A stretch of 64,000 bases of DNA. It comes from Fragilariopsis cylindrus CCMP1102. Its lineage: Eukaryota > Bacillariophyta > Bacillariophyceae > Bacillariales > Bacillariaceae. The position numbers and the translations under genes are program-made. The stretch is taken from positions 124,001-188,000 of the forward strand of contig FMBT01000371.1 in NCBI GenBank assembly GCA_900095095.1, given 5' to 3'. The notes under the pieces are model-generated. The model saw only the letters and a program-made list of their open reading frames with translations. It ran no database searches and was not told the DNA's origin. This document shows positions 55,101 to 64,000 of the stretch, in pieces. Position 1 is the first letter of the stretch; every line of letters begins with the position of its first letter.

Positions 55101-55950
55101 TGCGAAGAGAATACGAGTAGACGTGCTTCGTGCAATAGCATTTAAACATGGCCATAGTATGGCAGAAGCGAAGTTGCAACTCTATGTGAGCCGCTTTTAT
55201 GATGAGGACAACCAGAGCATGCGGGAAAGGCATCAATTAAGCCAATCCACATTGGAAACTGTTCTATCGGAATCCCGTGATCAGGTTACCTTTGCGGACG
55301 AAATGCTTGAAAAAGAAGTAGATGATAGAGATTTGCATATAATTCTTTCCCATTACTGTGCAAAAATTCTAATTAGAAGACTCCGTAAATTTACTGAACA
55401 GAAGGCCGCAGACGGACTCATTGGAAAGCAAGAAGCCCGAACGTATTTACGTGGCATGAAAGACAAAATTAATGAAATCGAAGCAATTATGGTACAGCGA
55501 TTGGCCGAATCCGCATCTGAACATGGTACAAATTCTCGACCAGTTTCTGACCTGAGGAGTGTTCGAGTTCGAGAAGATGATAGTGACAATGCATCACAAT
55601 CTCGGGCAGTTTCTGACCTAGGGAGTATTCGAGAAAATGATAATGGTCAAAACACGTCACGATTGAAGCGTTTATTTGAATCTGATGCTTCCATCGATCC
55701 CGAGAATGCCGACACAATTGGTGCGAGCAACGCCAAAAGCAATGGCAAGATTCTATCCTCGACTCCATTAACTGAATTGTTCAGAACGCCATCAAGAATA
55801 AGCGAAGAACTTGCCATGCCCGAGATAGAGAAATGTGAAGACGAGATAGCGGAGAAGAAGAAAGACCATGGTGATGAAACTCGCATTGGCAACCACAACG
55901 AGACGAGCAATGGTGATGGCGATGTCGATGTCGATGTGCCCAATTGGTAG
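52196..55950 (+). CDS. Na+/H+ antiporter (CPA1/NhaP-SOS1 type) with long cytoplasmic tail
   Basis: Exchanges cytosolic Na+ (or K+) for protons across plasma or organelle membrane. Exons 52196-52933, 53065-53686 and 53845-55950; GT-AG introns of 131 and 158 nt. A signal-like N-terminus and a Thr/Asn-rich loop with many glycosylation sequons precede the transporter core: SATLLLVFLPGLI...KDAVEIP, then LGAILASTDPIAVSSVLK with the ion-binding Asp-Pro, SGESLLNDGSS, MSGVVATVALGVVVNR, and AYGGLHGSVGVALGLSL. The ~550-residue tail is soluble, SOS1-like in length, with SGSIxM repeats and VSDLxSVR/VSDLGSIR repeats rich in phosphorylatable Ser. I see no cyclic-nucleotide-binding domain. Two lost T's (runs at 52884-52887 and 53322-53326) break the frame in exons 1 and 2; both sit inside conserved motifs, so sequence error is likely. 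Confidence 0.92.
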
Positions 55951-56329
55951 TAGTAGTACTGTAGCTTGCTAGCACCTAGAAATAAATCTGAAAGTGCGTG
56001 ATGTCGAGATACGTCTAAATAATTTCAACAAGAAAATAAACACGTAGTAATCTTAATGAATCTATCATTAACACGATATATAATATTTTTGTAATAGGAC
56101 CTACATACTGTATAAGTCCTTATCTTTAGTTTGCATCCGCCCCATTACTTCTCCTCTCTCGATTGATATTAATCTATTTCGTTGTTTCGTTGCTTGTTAC
56201 GGTATCACCATCTTCTCTTTCTTCGCCATCAACCAAAAACCTATTATTATTAGCTTGACTCAACTCATCTTTTTAGAGGGAGGTGCAGTGTATCAGGTGG
56301 TTTACTTTGTTTACTGAGTATGTGTGCTG
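55951..56329. other. Spacer
   Basis: 3' flank of the antiporter up to the copia fragment. No recognisable LTR was found at this edge. Confidence 0.4.
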
Positions 56330-57830
56330 GGTGTGGTTCTTGTGGTATTCCAACTAAGTCTCATGTTGCCATTGCCAATTATTTTGTTGTTGATGCTGTT
56401 GGCATATCTACTTTTTCTGGGAAGAATTCAATGGTATGTGTTGTTCGGATGCCTTTTGTTTCCGGTAAGTAAATGTTGTAGTTCCGGTAATGCTTCATTG
56501 GTGGTCCTATGTAGTATCCAACTACACCATGACAGGCCCATGCTCCTCTTTCTATTGGTCTTCCATGGACAACTACTTTACATCTGGTGGTGCTAGTGGT
56601 GTCTTGTTGAAGTCAAAGTTACCCCATACTTGTTGATGTGCAGATAATTTTCAGTTTATATGGGAAGGTCAACACATATTCAGTGTCATTACAGCTTGTT
56701 TTATTAGTCGATCCCATTGTTTTGCAGGGAAGCTGCTGGTTGTTCCATACAATATGGCAATGAAGTGGCAATTGAATGTTTGGATTGCTCTTTCAGCACG
56801 ATTGAGTTGATGATTGCTATTTGGTATGGTAGTCTAATTCATTCTTTTCAATCTCCTTTCTTAATTCCTTCGATGTTTCATTGTCTAATTGATGGAGTAA
56901 TGGATTGATTCCTGCTTTGTGGAGGTCTGCATACAGCTTCATTAAACCCTGTTCTAATGAGGCTGTCTTTCTATTCTTTATTCTAACTGCATAAATTGAA
57001 GGCACAGATGCATTTCTATGTCCTGATATGGTGGGGAACCGACCTGGTAAGTCTGCTGCTATAATTCCCTTTAATTCCTCAAATGTTATTTTTGTTACAC
57101 CTACGTAGTGTTCTGGAGGATCCAATTCTGGTTCATTTTCTTATTCCTCATTCATGATTTCATTTAATGATGGATTGTTTGTTGATCTAATACCTTTTCT
57201 GACTATATGCATGTGTCCCATTGTTGTCAATATTGATTCTGGTAGGTGTTTTCTGACTGCCTTGCTTTTTAGACCGGGAGATGAGGTCAACCAATCATTG
57301 TTGATGGCATTACACAGTGTTTTTACCAGAAGGGATCCTATTGTTGCATTGAGGTATGCCATCAATTTTGCTACTGTTGGTTGATGGTATGCACTATTTA
57401 CTGCATGTACCACTGGTACTGGAGGTAGTGCTTGTGCTAATAGATTTATATTCTTGTGGTGTTTTATTGGTATCATCCACAGTGTGGATATTTTGTCTCG
57501 AATTCCCTCTAATATGATTTCATCATTTTTTGTTACCACAATATTGTCCTTAGTTAGCTAGATCATCTGCTAGTACCAGTATTGATAGAAGTGGCTGTTC
57601 CAATTCATTGAAATGGTATGCTGTTTTCTCTTTTCCATTTAGTTGAGTGGTTGTTTGCACAGATCACTTTGATTTCATTGTGGCTATTCCATTTACTATT
57701 TGGGAAGAAGTATCTTGTTGCACCTGAATCAGCTACTGTATCGGTGTATATGGCATCTTCTAGTATTGTTTCTAGTTCTGTTATAGTGGTTCTATATTAA
57801 TCATTATTTTGTCATTCCCCCAGTCAGTAC
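56330..57830 (-). mobile_element. Truncated Ty1/copia retrotransposon polyprotein (protease-integrase part)
   Basis: Reading on the minus strand: an aspartic protease segment with ADSGATRYFF (57700-57735), then a pre-integrase region (VTKNDEIILEGIRDKISTLW ... VAKLMAYLNATIGS ... HLPESILTTMGHMHIVRKG, ending RSTNN), then integrase with ADLPGRFPTISG (first Asp), LDNETSKEL (second Asp) and NRAERAIQTF (Glu), and the integrase C-terminal end YYIGPPMKHYRNYN ... IEFFPEKVDMP. The frame shifts several times and has internal stops. Gag, reverse transcriptase, RNase H and LTRs are absent. A dead internal fragment. Confidence 0.88.
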
Positions 57831-58673
57831 AGGAAATCGGAAACTCTAGACTCGACTGATTCGACTGACTCGACTCACTCATTCATTTAAATAATAATGT
57901 TTCTTTACTCGTTTTTGATTGGACCAAAAAAAACACGCGATTTGCTGAGAAATTCGGCGAAATGAGAAGGCCGAGGCTTCTCAATTTTTTATGTACAGTA
58001 CCGGTATGCTCACAATTCACATTGTCTTTTGGATCTTCCGAATTTTCTTTTGGATTCTCCGAATGAGAAAACAAAAATATGACTGACGCATACACATATC
58101 GTACAGTACGTCATTTACTTCTTGTGTTATATATTCATTATTATTACTTGACTCACATACTGTTACACATACACTACATAGCACGCTAACGGTGATATAC
58201 TGGTCCATCCCTCTAGATTCCCTCACTCTTTGGATCTTTGGAACGACTCTCTTGTACTACATGTGTATGACGGGCGGCGGCGAAGCTGTTGAGCTGGTCG
58301 ATGACATTACATCACATCCACGAGTTAAATATAGTATATGCATCTACGAATGTTTATGACGGGTGAGGCGGCGGCGAATAATGTTGAGCTGGTCGATGAC
58401 ATGTCATGATATTAAATGACATTGCAACACATCCACGAGTTATAAGTACATACGCAACCATGCATACCGTATTCTGAAGATTATTTAGCACGATCGATCC
58501 GACGAAATCGATCGTTGCATTGTTTGAATCTTTTACGTAGTTTGTTGTCGCACCTCATCACAACGTGAGCAATCTATTAGTCTCATAAAATAAGAAATTT
58601 GTTGAAACAAAACAAACGGAAGTCAAGTTCACAACAAGCATTCCTTATTCATTCTATTCATAATCCATTAACG
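57831..58673. other. Spacer with GAGTC cluster and ~89-bp duplication
   Basis: Contains a CTCGACTGATTCGACTGACT cluster (57848-57880), the duplication at 58264-58455, and the presumed promoter of the fasciclin gene. No gene. An in-frame upstream extension of the fasciclin frame exists but lacks signal-peptide character. Confidence 0.5.
58264..58455 (+). repeat. ~89-bp direct duplication
   Basis: TATGACGGG(C/T)GGCGG-type sequence followed by TTGAGCTGGTCGATGACAT and then ACATCCACGAGTTA occurs at 58266 and 58355. The second copy has an insertion repeating the GACATG/AATGACATT part. Confidence 0.9.
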
Positions 58674-60839
58674 ATGAAATTGTCATTCTCACCTACTCTC
58701 ACCGCTTCTCTTGCTGCTGTTGCCTTAATTGGTACAACAGTCCAAGTCCAAGTCCAAGCGCTAGAAGATATTCCTACAACAGCAATTGAGAATGGATCCT
58801 TTACAACATTAGTTGCAGCATTAGGTGCAGCGGACCTTGTGGATGCATTAAGTGAACCGAATGGTCCATTCACTGTATTCGCTCCAACGGATGAAGCATT
58901 TGATGCATTACCTAATGGACTAGTAGAATGTTTACTAGAACCTGAAAACAAAGATTCATTAGCAGCCATTTTGACGTATCACGTTGTTAGTGGTCAAGTT
59001 TTATCGTCTGATTTAATGGATGGTATGACAGCAACTACCCTTCAAGGTGAAGATGTTACTGTTGATCTATCCGATGGTGTTAAAATTAATGATTCGATTG
59101 TTGTCGCAGCGGATGTATCTGCTACGAATGGTGTCATACATGTTATTAGTTCAGTATTAGTTCCACCATCTCTTGATGTCGAGGCATTCCTCGAAACATG
59201 TGGTGATTCTAGTGACTCTAGTGACTCTAGTGATGATATTGATCTTGACATTCCTGGTACTGCAATCGCAGCTGGTACATTTAATACGTTAGTTGCAGCA
59301 TTAGGTGCAGCAGATCTTGTGGATGCATTAAGTGATCCAAATGGACCATTTACTGTATTTGCACCGACCGATGATGCATTTGCTGCATTACCTGAAGGAT
59401 TAGTTACTTGTTTACTAGAACCAGATAACAAAGGAGCGTTATCAGCTATTTTAACATATCACGTCGTTCCTTTTCAAGTTTTATCAAATGCATTAATTGA
59501 TGGAAGGATACTTACTACACTTCAAGGTGAAGAGGTTACTGTTGATTTATCGGATGGTGTTAAGATTAATGAGTCGACTGTTGAAACAGCTGATGTATTA
59601 GCCAAGAATGGTGTTATTCATATCATTGATGCTGTTTTAGTACCACCATCCATTGATGTCAATGCCTTCCTGAAGTCATGCAGTGGTGAAGATGATGAAC
59701 CAGAACCCGCTGCACCAGCTGAATCTACACTTGTAGATATTCCTAGTACCGCCATTGAAGCTGGTATGTTTAATACATTAGTTGCTGCATTAGGTGCCGC
59801 CGACCTCGTTGGTGCATTACAAGGAGACGGACCATTTACCGTATTTGCACCAACTGATGATGCATTTGCTGCATTACCTGAAGAACTTGTTACTTGTTTA
59901 TTAGAACCAGATAACAAAGGAGTATTACAGTCCATCTTAACATACCACGTCGTAAGTGGTCAAGTTTTATCCACTGATTTAGAGGATGGTATGGAAGCTG
60001 CTACTCTTCAAGGAGAAGAAGTCGTTGTTGATCTATCAGATGGTGTTAAGATTAACGAATCTAACGTTATTATAGCCGATGTCCTTGCTACTAATGGTGT
60101 CATTCATGTTATTGATGCTGTTTTAGTACCACCATCTATCAGCGTCGCTGAATTCCTTGAAACATGTGGTGACGATAGTGACTCTAGTGATTCTAGTGAC
60201 GATGAACCTGATGTGTGTACATACTTAGGTGTATCACGATCAGCTGGACAATACTTGACAGGACCATCCCATACATGTTTATGCCAATCTGGTGGACATT
60301 GGATTGAATGTAAAAGCAATGGAAATTTATTACAAACAACACAAGAATTTATTTTAACGTCTGATTCATTTACAACATTAGAAGCAGCAGTTGTACAGGC
60401 AGATTTAGTTGGGTTTTTAGATGGTGACGCGGACCAACCGTACACTTTATTTGCACCAACTGATGCTGCATTTGCTGACGTACCTGCTGCCGTATTAGCG
60501 TTCTTACTAGACAATGATAATAAGGCTGTACTACTACAAGTATTATCATACCATGTACTATCTGGTATTGTTGATGCTGATGATGTTCCAGCGGGAACAA
60601 CAGATAACATTCTAACATTACTTGAACCTGAAGTTATTGTTGCAAAAAAGACATGCTTTACAGCAACAAAAGTTGAAACTGGTACGCCACCATGTGACGA
60701 GTTCAGTCTATTATTGAATGGTAATAGTAATGTCATTGTTACTGATATTGAAACAGCCAATGGTATTGTTCATGTTATTGACACGGTATTAATCCCACCA
60801 TCCTTAGTTGAAGCTGTTACTAAAATTGTTGAAGGTTAA
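58674..60839 (+). CDS. Secreted protein with four fasciclin (FAS1) domains
   Basis: 721 residues, no intron. The ATG at 58674 is chosen because a signal peptide (MKLSFSPTLTASLAAVALIG) starts there; an upstream in-frame ATG at 58599 would bury it. FAS1 domains lie at about 30-170, 191-335, 355-495 and 555-715. Each has the H1 motif (TVFAPTDEAF, TVFAPTDDAF twice, and TLFAPTDAAF), a YHV motif (LTYHVV or LSYHVL), and the H2 end (NGVIHVI..VLVPPS). Domains 1-3 are near-identical recent duplications. Linkers are SSDSSDD-type acidic Ser runs. Before domain 4 lies a small Cys-rich insert (CTYLGVSRSAG ... CLCQSGGHWIEC), and domain 4 has its own Cys pair. An extracellular adhesion or matrix protein; there is no C-terminal GPI or membrane segment. 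Confidence 0.97.
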   Translation: MKLSFSPTLTASLAAVALIGTTVQVQVQALEDIPTTAIENGSFTTLVAALGAADLVDALSEPNGPFTVFAPTDEAFDALPNGLVECLLEPENKDSLAAILTYHVVSGQVLSSDLMDGMTATTLQGEDVTVDLSDGVKINDSIVVAADVSATNGVIHVISSVLVPPSLDVEAFLETCGDSSDSSDSSDDIDLDIPGTAIAAGTFNTLVAALGAADLVDALSDPNGPFTVFAPTDDAFAALPEGLVTCLLEPDNKGALSAILTYHVVPFQVLSNALIDGRILTTLQGEEVTVDLSDGVKINESTVETADVLAKNGVIHIIDAVLVPPSIDVNAFLKSCSGEDDEPEPAAPAESTLVDIPSTAIEAGMFNTLVAALGAADLVGALQGDGPFTVFAPTDDAFAALPEELVTCLLEPDNKGVLQSILTYHVVSGQVLSTDLEDGMEAATLQGEEVVVDLSDGVKINESNVIIADVLATNGVIHVIDAVLVPPSISVAEFLETCGDDSDSSDSSDDEPDVCTYLGVSRSAGQYLTGPSHTCLCQSGGHWIECKSNGNLLQTTQEFILTSDSFTTLEAAVVQADLVGFLDGDADQPYTLFAPTDAAFADVPAAVLAFLLDNDNKAVLLQVLSYHVLSGIVDADDVPAGTTDNILTLLEPEVIVAKKTCFTATKVETGTPPCDEFSLLLNGNSNVIVTDIETANGIVHVIDTVLIPPSLVEAVTKIVEG

Positions 60840-61638
60840 GAAGGAGAATAACATCGATTATCGTCTATCGATATCCTCGTCGCCGCGCCGCCGAACACTA
60901 CAAGCAGAAAAAAAAACAATGTACTACACACACACAATATAATACTCACTCATACATGTAAATAAAATAAGATAATAGTATAAAGATAAAACAATATCAC
61001 AAAAAGAATACACGTTTATGAACATACATTCTATAGATAAAAATAAACACCTCTGTGTAGTACTTTTATCTTAAACAAATTCAAATAATCGTCCTTCTAG
61101 CTAGCTATCTGACTAGTACTGCAAAAAAGAAGGAATCGAATCCTTACTGTCCCCGCAATTCGCTCTCCCCCCTTCAGATGCGTTCTTTCGTCGTCGTGGT
61201 CGTCGAATCATCATTTTTGTTTTTGGATGAGATCCAGCTAACGATAAAATGAAATAAGAGTTATGGGTTGTATTTTATGTTCAATCCCGGCAAGACTAGG
61301 AAAAAGCACCGAAAAATTTTCGACACACAATTTCGACAAGGGATCTAATTCCAAATAAAAAAGAAGTTTTCAAACTTAACGAATGATTGCTCAGAAGAAC
61401 CGCAAAAACAACATTATTATAAACATTACAGTATGCCATCCACTCGCAACTTGAAAATAACGAGGGATTTATAGTATGTTCATGTCCCGATATCTTCTAT
61501 TATCGGCGTGAACGTGAAGTAGCGAGATTCGAGGTCCGTTCGTATCGTCTCGCATCAGATAGATCCAAATAAAGATCCAGATTTAGATAAAGATTCGTTC
61601 AGATAACGGTTCAGTTTCATTCGTTCGTTGGATTCGAT
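60840..61638. other. Spacer carrying one copy of a duplicated segment
   Basis: 3' flank of the fasciclin gene. The stretch 61205-61240 (TCGTCGAATCAT, then GAGATCCAGCTAACG) recurs at 62038-62080. A GATCCA/AGAT(C/T)CAGAT-type run is at 61560-61580. No gene. Confidence 0.45.
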
Positions 61639-62022
61639 TCATTCAATTCGCCATACATATAGTATACATCTCAGCAACTTATTAGGGTGATTGACTGATG
61701 ACTGATGACTCCACAATAAAAGATACAACAATACCGTATCTTCATTATCATCATCCTCGTCATAATCATCCTCATCCTTATAGTCATAATCGTTATCGCA
61801 ACGACTACCGTCAACATCAAGACCTTTTTCAATATCGATAGAGATACCGCCCAATAATATTGCATAGAGGGAGCGATAAAACATTTTACATACTTTTAAC
61901 ATAGCAGACAATGTTTTAGTATTAGCTGCGGAACGAACATCATAATATTGGATCTTCCATTTCTCGTCTATAGGCAGTAGATAAATAAACTGACAATTTC
62001 GTTCTTCCCATAAGTTAATTGT
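61639..62022 (-). CDS. Possible gene or 3' exon, unknown product
   Basis: An open minus-strand frame reads TTINLWEERNCQFIYLLPID, then EKWKIQYYDVRSAANTKTLS, KVCKMFYRSLYAILLGG, and an acidic Asp/Glu/Tyr run before TGA/TAA at 61639. The composition looks coding. There is no start ATG at the left of the protein-like part; a CAG|TACGACGAC junction near 62022 could be a splice acceptor, making this a terminal exon, but no upstream exon was found. It could equally be a remnant. Family unknown. Confidence 0.3.
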   Translation of the reverse strand, partial: TINLWEERNCQFIYLLPIDEKWKIQYYDVRSAANTKTLSAMLKVCKMFYRSLYAILLGGISIDIEKGLDVDGSRCDNDYDYKDEDDYDEDDDNEDTVLLYLLLWSHQSSVNHPNKLLRCILYVWRIE

Positions 62023-62367
62023 CGTCGTACTGTAATCGTCGTCGAATCATTTTTTTTGTGTTTGGAAGAGATCTAGCTAACGTTATAGTCCTATGATAAA
62101 GTAATAATTAAATTAAATTAAATCTGATTTGATTTAAATATAATAACATGTATTTCTGATTTGAATTATTATATGTAATGGTAAATTGTATAGTGACTGA
62201 CTGACTGACTCTCTCTCTCTCTCTCTCTTCGTTAATAAGGTCCTTTTTTAGATGTATATCTCTCTTTTCATTTCTTTTATTGATTGGTTGATGTGATGTG
62301 ATGTGATGAATAAATAATGCATGTTGGTCTTACTTTTTTTTTCTTTCTAGTTTTTTTTCTTATTTTT
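62023..62367. other. Spacer with CT microsatellite
   Basis: Contains the second copy of the 61205 segment, a GACTGACTGACT run, a CT microsatellite (about 62210-62228) and T-rich DNA at the 3' end of the dirigent-like gene. Confidence 0.5.
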
Positions 62368-63231
62368 TTAAGGAGCTACAGGAAGAGGAACATTTGTTAC
62401 CACATTAATCTTTTGGGTAATATATCCAGCTTGAGGGAAGTTGGCATCGATTGAACCGGAATTAGGGTTAGACTCATCAGGAAAACGTTCTGCTGGAGTT
62501 AAAGTACTACCAGTAATAGTTGTAACATCAATATATCCAACAGCACCAACAAACAAACCAGTACCACCAATGATAGTTCCTGGATAGCTTGGCGGCAATG
62601 AAGGTACAACATTTTTGCCCCCTTCAAACGTAGCAACAAGAGTTTGTTCAAATGGATTAAAAACAAATTTAGATCCAGCATAAATGGCTAAACAATTGTA
62701 TCCACCACCACCTAAACATAAGTTTAGTAAACATGAATGTCCTAGAATTTGTGCTCCTGCAACCTGTGTTGCAACACATTCACCATTAAAAAAGAATCCT
62801 GGATCCTTTTGTGGAATAAATTTAGGTTGACGTTGTCCAGCAAATTGTCCTCGTTTGTCGGTAAGAAAATTATCAGCTGCAGATGTACCCAAACGATCAA
62901 TAATTTGTACATCCGCTGGATCATAAATACCACCTGATTGGATTGTTGATGAACCTAACAAATTTAGTTCACCCAATTGTCCAGGTGTGGGAACAATACT
63001 CTGTTGTTGAGGAATAACAAAAGCAAAATCTTGTTGTCTAGTAATACAAACATATCCACGTGAAAAGACTAGACCAGCATCATTTGCTTGAAGTTGACGT
63101 TCCACTTTATCTTTGCGCATCTTTTCTCGTGCACGTAACTTCAGTTCATTTGCCTCAACACCTTTGACAGTGGAGCAACAGAAGGCAGTAAGACCAAATA
63201 CAGTGATCGCAGCAGCAGCAGTAAACTTCAT
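62368..63231 (-). CDS. Secreted dirigent/allene-oxide-cyclase-like barrel protein
   Basis: 287 residues, one exon. It has a signal peptide (MKFTAAAAITVFGLTAFCCS) and a short Lys/Arg-rich helix (LKLRAREKMRKDKVERQ), then FSRGYVCITRQQDFAF. The middle includes FFFNGECVATQVAG and a Cys-rich patch (HSCLLNLCLGGGGYNC). The landmark is IIGGTGLFVGAVGYIDV (about 224-240), which matches the GGTG-x-F-x-G-A-x-G strand of dirigent and allene oxide cyclase barrels. Similar secreted diatom proteins exist to my knowledge, without assigned chemistry. The function here may be structural; enzyme activity is not implied by the fold. The frame is clean and codon use is restricted (many GGT/CCA/ACA), suggesting good expression. 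Upstream a GATTTGATTTGATTTGATTT run precedes the ATG. Confidence 0.75.
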   Translation of the reverse strand: MKFTAAAAITVFGLTAFCCSTVKGVEANELKLRAREKMRKDKVERQLQANDAGLVFSRGYVCITRQQDFAFVIPQQQSIVPTPGQLGELNLLGSSTIQSGGIYDPADVQIIDRLGTSAADNFLTDKRGQFAGQRQPKFIPQKDPGFFFNGECVATQVAGAQILGHSCLLNLCLGGGGYNCLAIYAGSKFVFNPFEQTLVATFEGGKNVVPSLPPSYPGTIIGGTGLFVGAVGYIDVTTITGSTLTPAERFPDESNPNSGSIDANFPQAGYITQKINVVTNVPLPVAP

Positions 63232-64000
63232 GATTGTTTGGTTTGATTTGATTTGATTTGATTTGATTTTCTTTAATGACTCTATTTAATGTGTTGTGCT
63301 TACAGATATATCAGTAGGTAAAATTCAAAATCTGCTGCGTTGCATTACTTTTACTCGTTGTTCTTGTTCGGACAAGAAGAAAAATACAATTATTTCCGCT
63401 CTTTCATGTTCTGATTGATACCAATGCCGTATTTTGGATCGGGCCCTTAATCATCGCTCACCGCACACGTTTTGTTGAATTCATTGCTCGTCCATTTTTA
63501 TTGCTTTTATACGCGCACGGAAATGAAGAACAGAACGACAGACTGTCACTCCATCATCAAGTATCAAGAACCTCCTCCTCTATTTTTTTATGAGACCCCC
63601 TCTCTTCTCTCTCTCCCCCCCCCCCCAAGAGAGTTTTCCATTATTTGTGTGTGTTTAAAAAAGAGAGAGGGAAAAACAACGTGTTACTACTCACAGTGGT
63701 ACTTCTTCCTCCGTGCAACAGAAAGCACGAAGAATGAGTGATTTGAGAGGAAAATAATAAATAAAAGTACACGGTACTGTAGATCTCGTTTCGTCAGTAA
63801 AAAGGGGATTGATTCGATTCATTCATTATTCATTCATTTATTCCCCGTAACTTCTGATCCCCCAAAATAGGCCCAACGACATCTCCTTTTTTTAAATCTT
63901 CGTGAAAAATGTGGAATAAATCTTCGTGAAAGAATGTAGAACGTATCAATGTGTATCAATGATGTACCAGTATTCGCATTAGACTTGTACAATAATAGTT
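63232..64000. other. Gene-free window end
   Basis: Upstream flank of the dirigent-like gene. It contains an ATTTGATTTG run next to the start codon, a poly-C run (about 63614-63627) and an ATTCATTCATTATTCATTC stretch near 63820. No gene recognised. Confidence 0.45.

Noticed and set aside
58658-60760. Minus-strand repetitive frames opposite the fasciclin gene
   Set aside because: Shadows of the FAS1 duplications; no start context or domain.

Overview
This is a nuclear genomic window from a diatom. The clearest proof is a complete silicon transporter (SIT) gene at 23451-25199, with both EGxQ/GRQ motif pairs and the CMLD motif. Other support: two DUF6824 proteins and a 7TM-receptor family that I know mainly from diatoms, short GT-AG introns of about 100-300 nt (one of 451 nt), AT-rich spacers full of microsatellites, signal peptides with a diatom-style plastid-targeting A|F junction, and Ty1/copia debris. 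I cannot name the species. No rRNA, tRNA, CRISPR or bacterial-type operon was seen.

Layout. 1-6.5 kb: repeat-rich spacer, an ionotropic glutamate receptor homologue, a DUF6824 protein and a small conserved protein. 7-15 kb: a Golgi-type sulfotransferase, a very basic Lys/Thr/Ser-rich protein with a related domain at each end, a decayed repeat field, and a membrane/coiled-coil gene with many frame breaks. 15-19 kb: copy A of a dispersed element carrying a ~195-bp minisatellite, a copia RNase H relic and gene-free DNA. 19-31 kb: a large CRAL-TRIO-like/DUF6824 gene, the SIT, a 7TM receptor-like gene and a secreted Cys-rich protein. 31-36 kb: two poorly resolved genes and a two-HMG-box protein. 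38-42 kb: a secreted collagen-like Gly-Ile-Asp protein and copy B of the element, inverted relative to copy A. 42-56 kb: a membrane-anchored subtilase, a 6.5-kb gene for a repetitive, probably plastid-targeted protein, and a Na+/H+ antiporter. 56-58 kb: a truncated copia polyprotein. 58-63 kb: secreted proteins (four-domain fasciclin, dirigent-like).

A point that affects every gene model: about twenty frame breaks occur inside otherwise convincing genes, and nearly all are repaired by assuming one missing base, usually in a short A, T, G or C run. Genes with these breaks keep splice sites, domain order and stop codons, so I treat them as probably intact genes in a sequence with base-calling deletions, not as pseudogenes. 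The exceptions are the transposon relics, which carry in-frame stops.

The genes do not form one pathway. Several concern the cell surface or ion handling: silicon uptake, Na+/H+ exchange, a glutamate-receptor-like channel, a 7TM receptor, a sulfotransferase, fasciclin, collagen-like and Cys-rich secreted proteins, and a subtilase.
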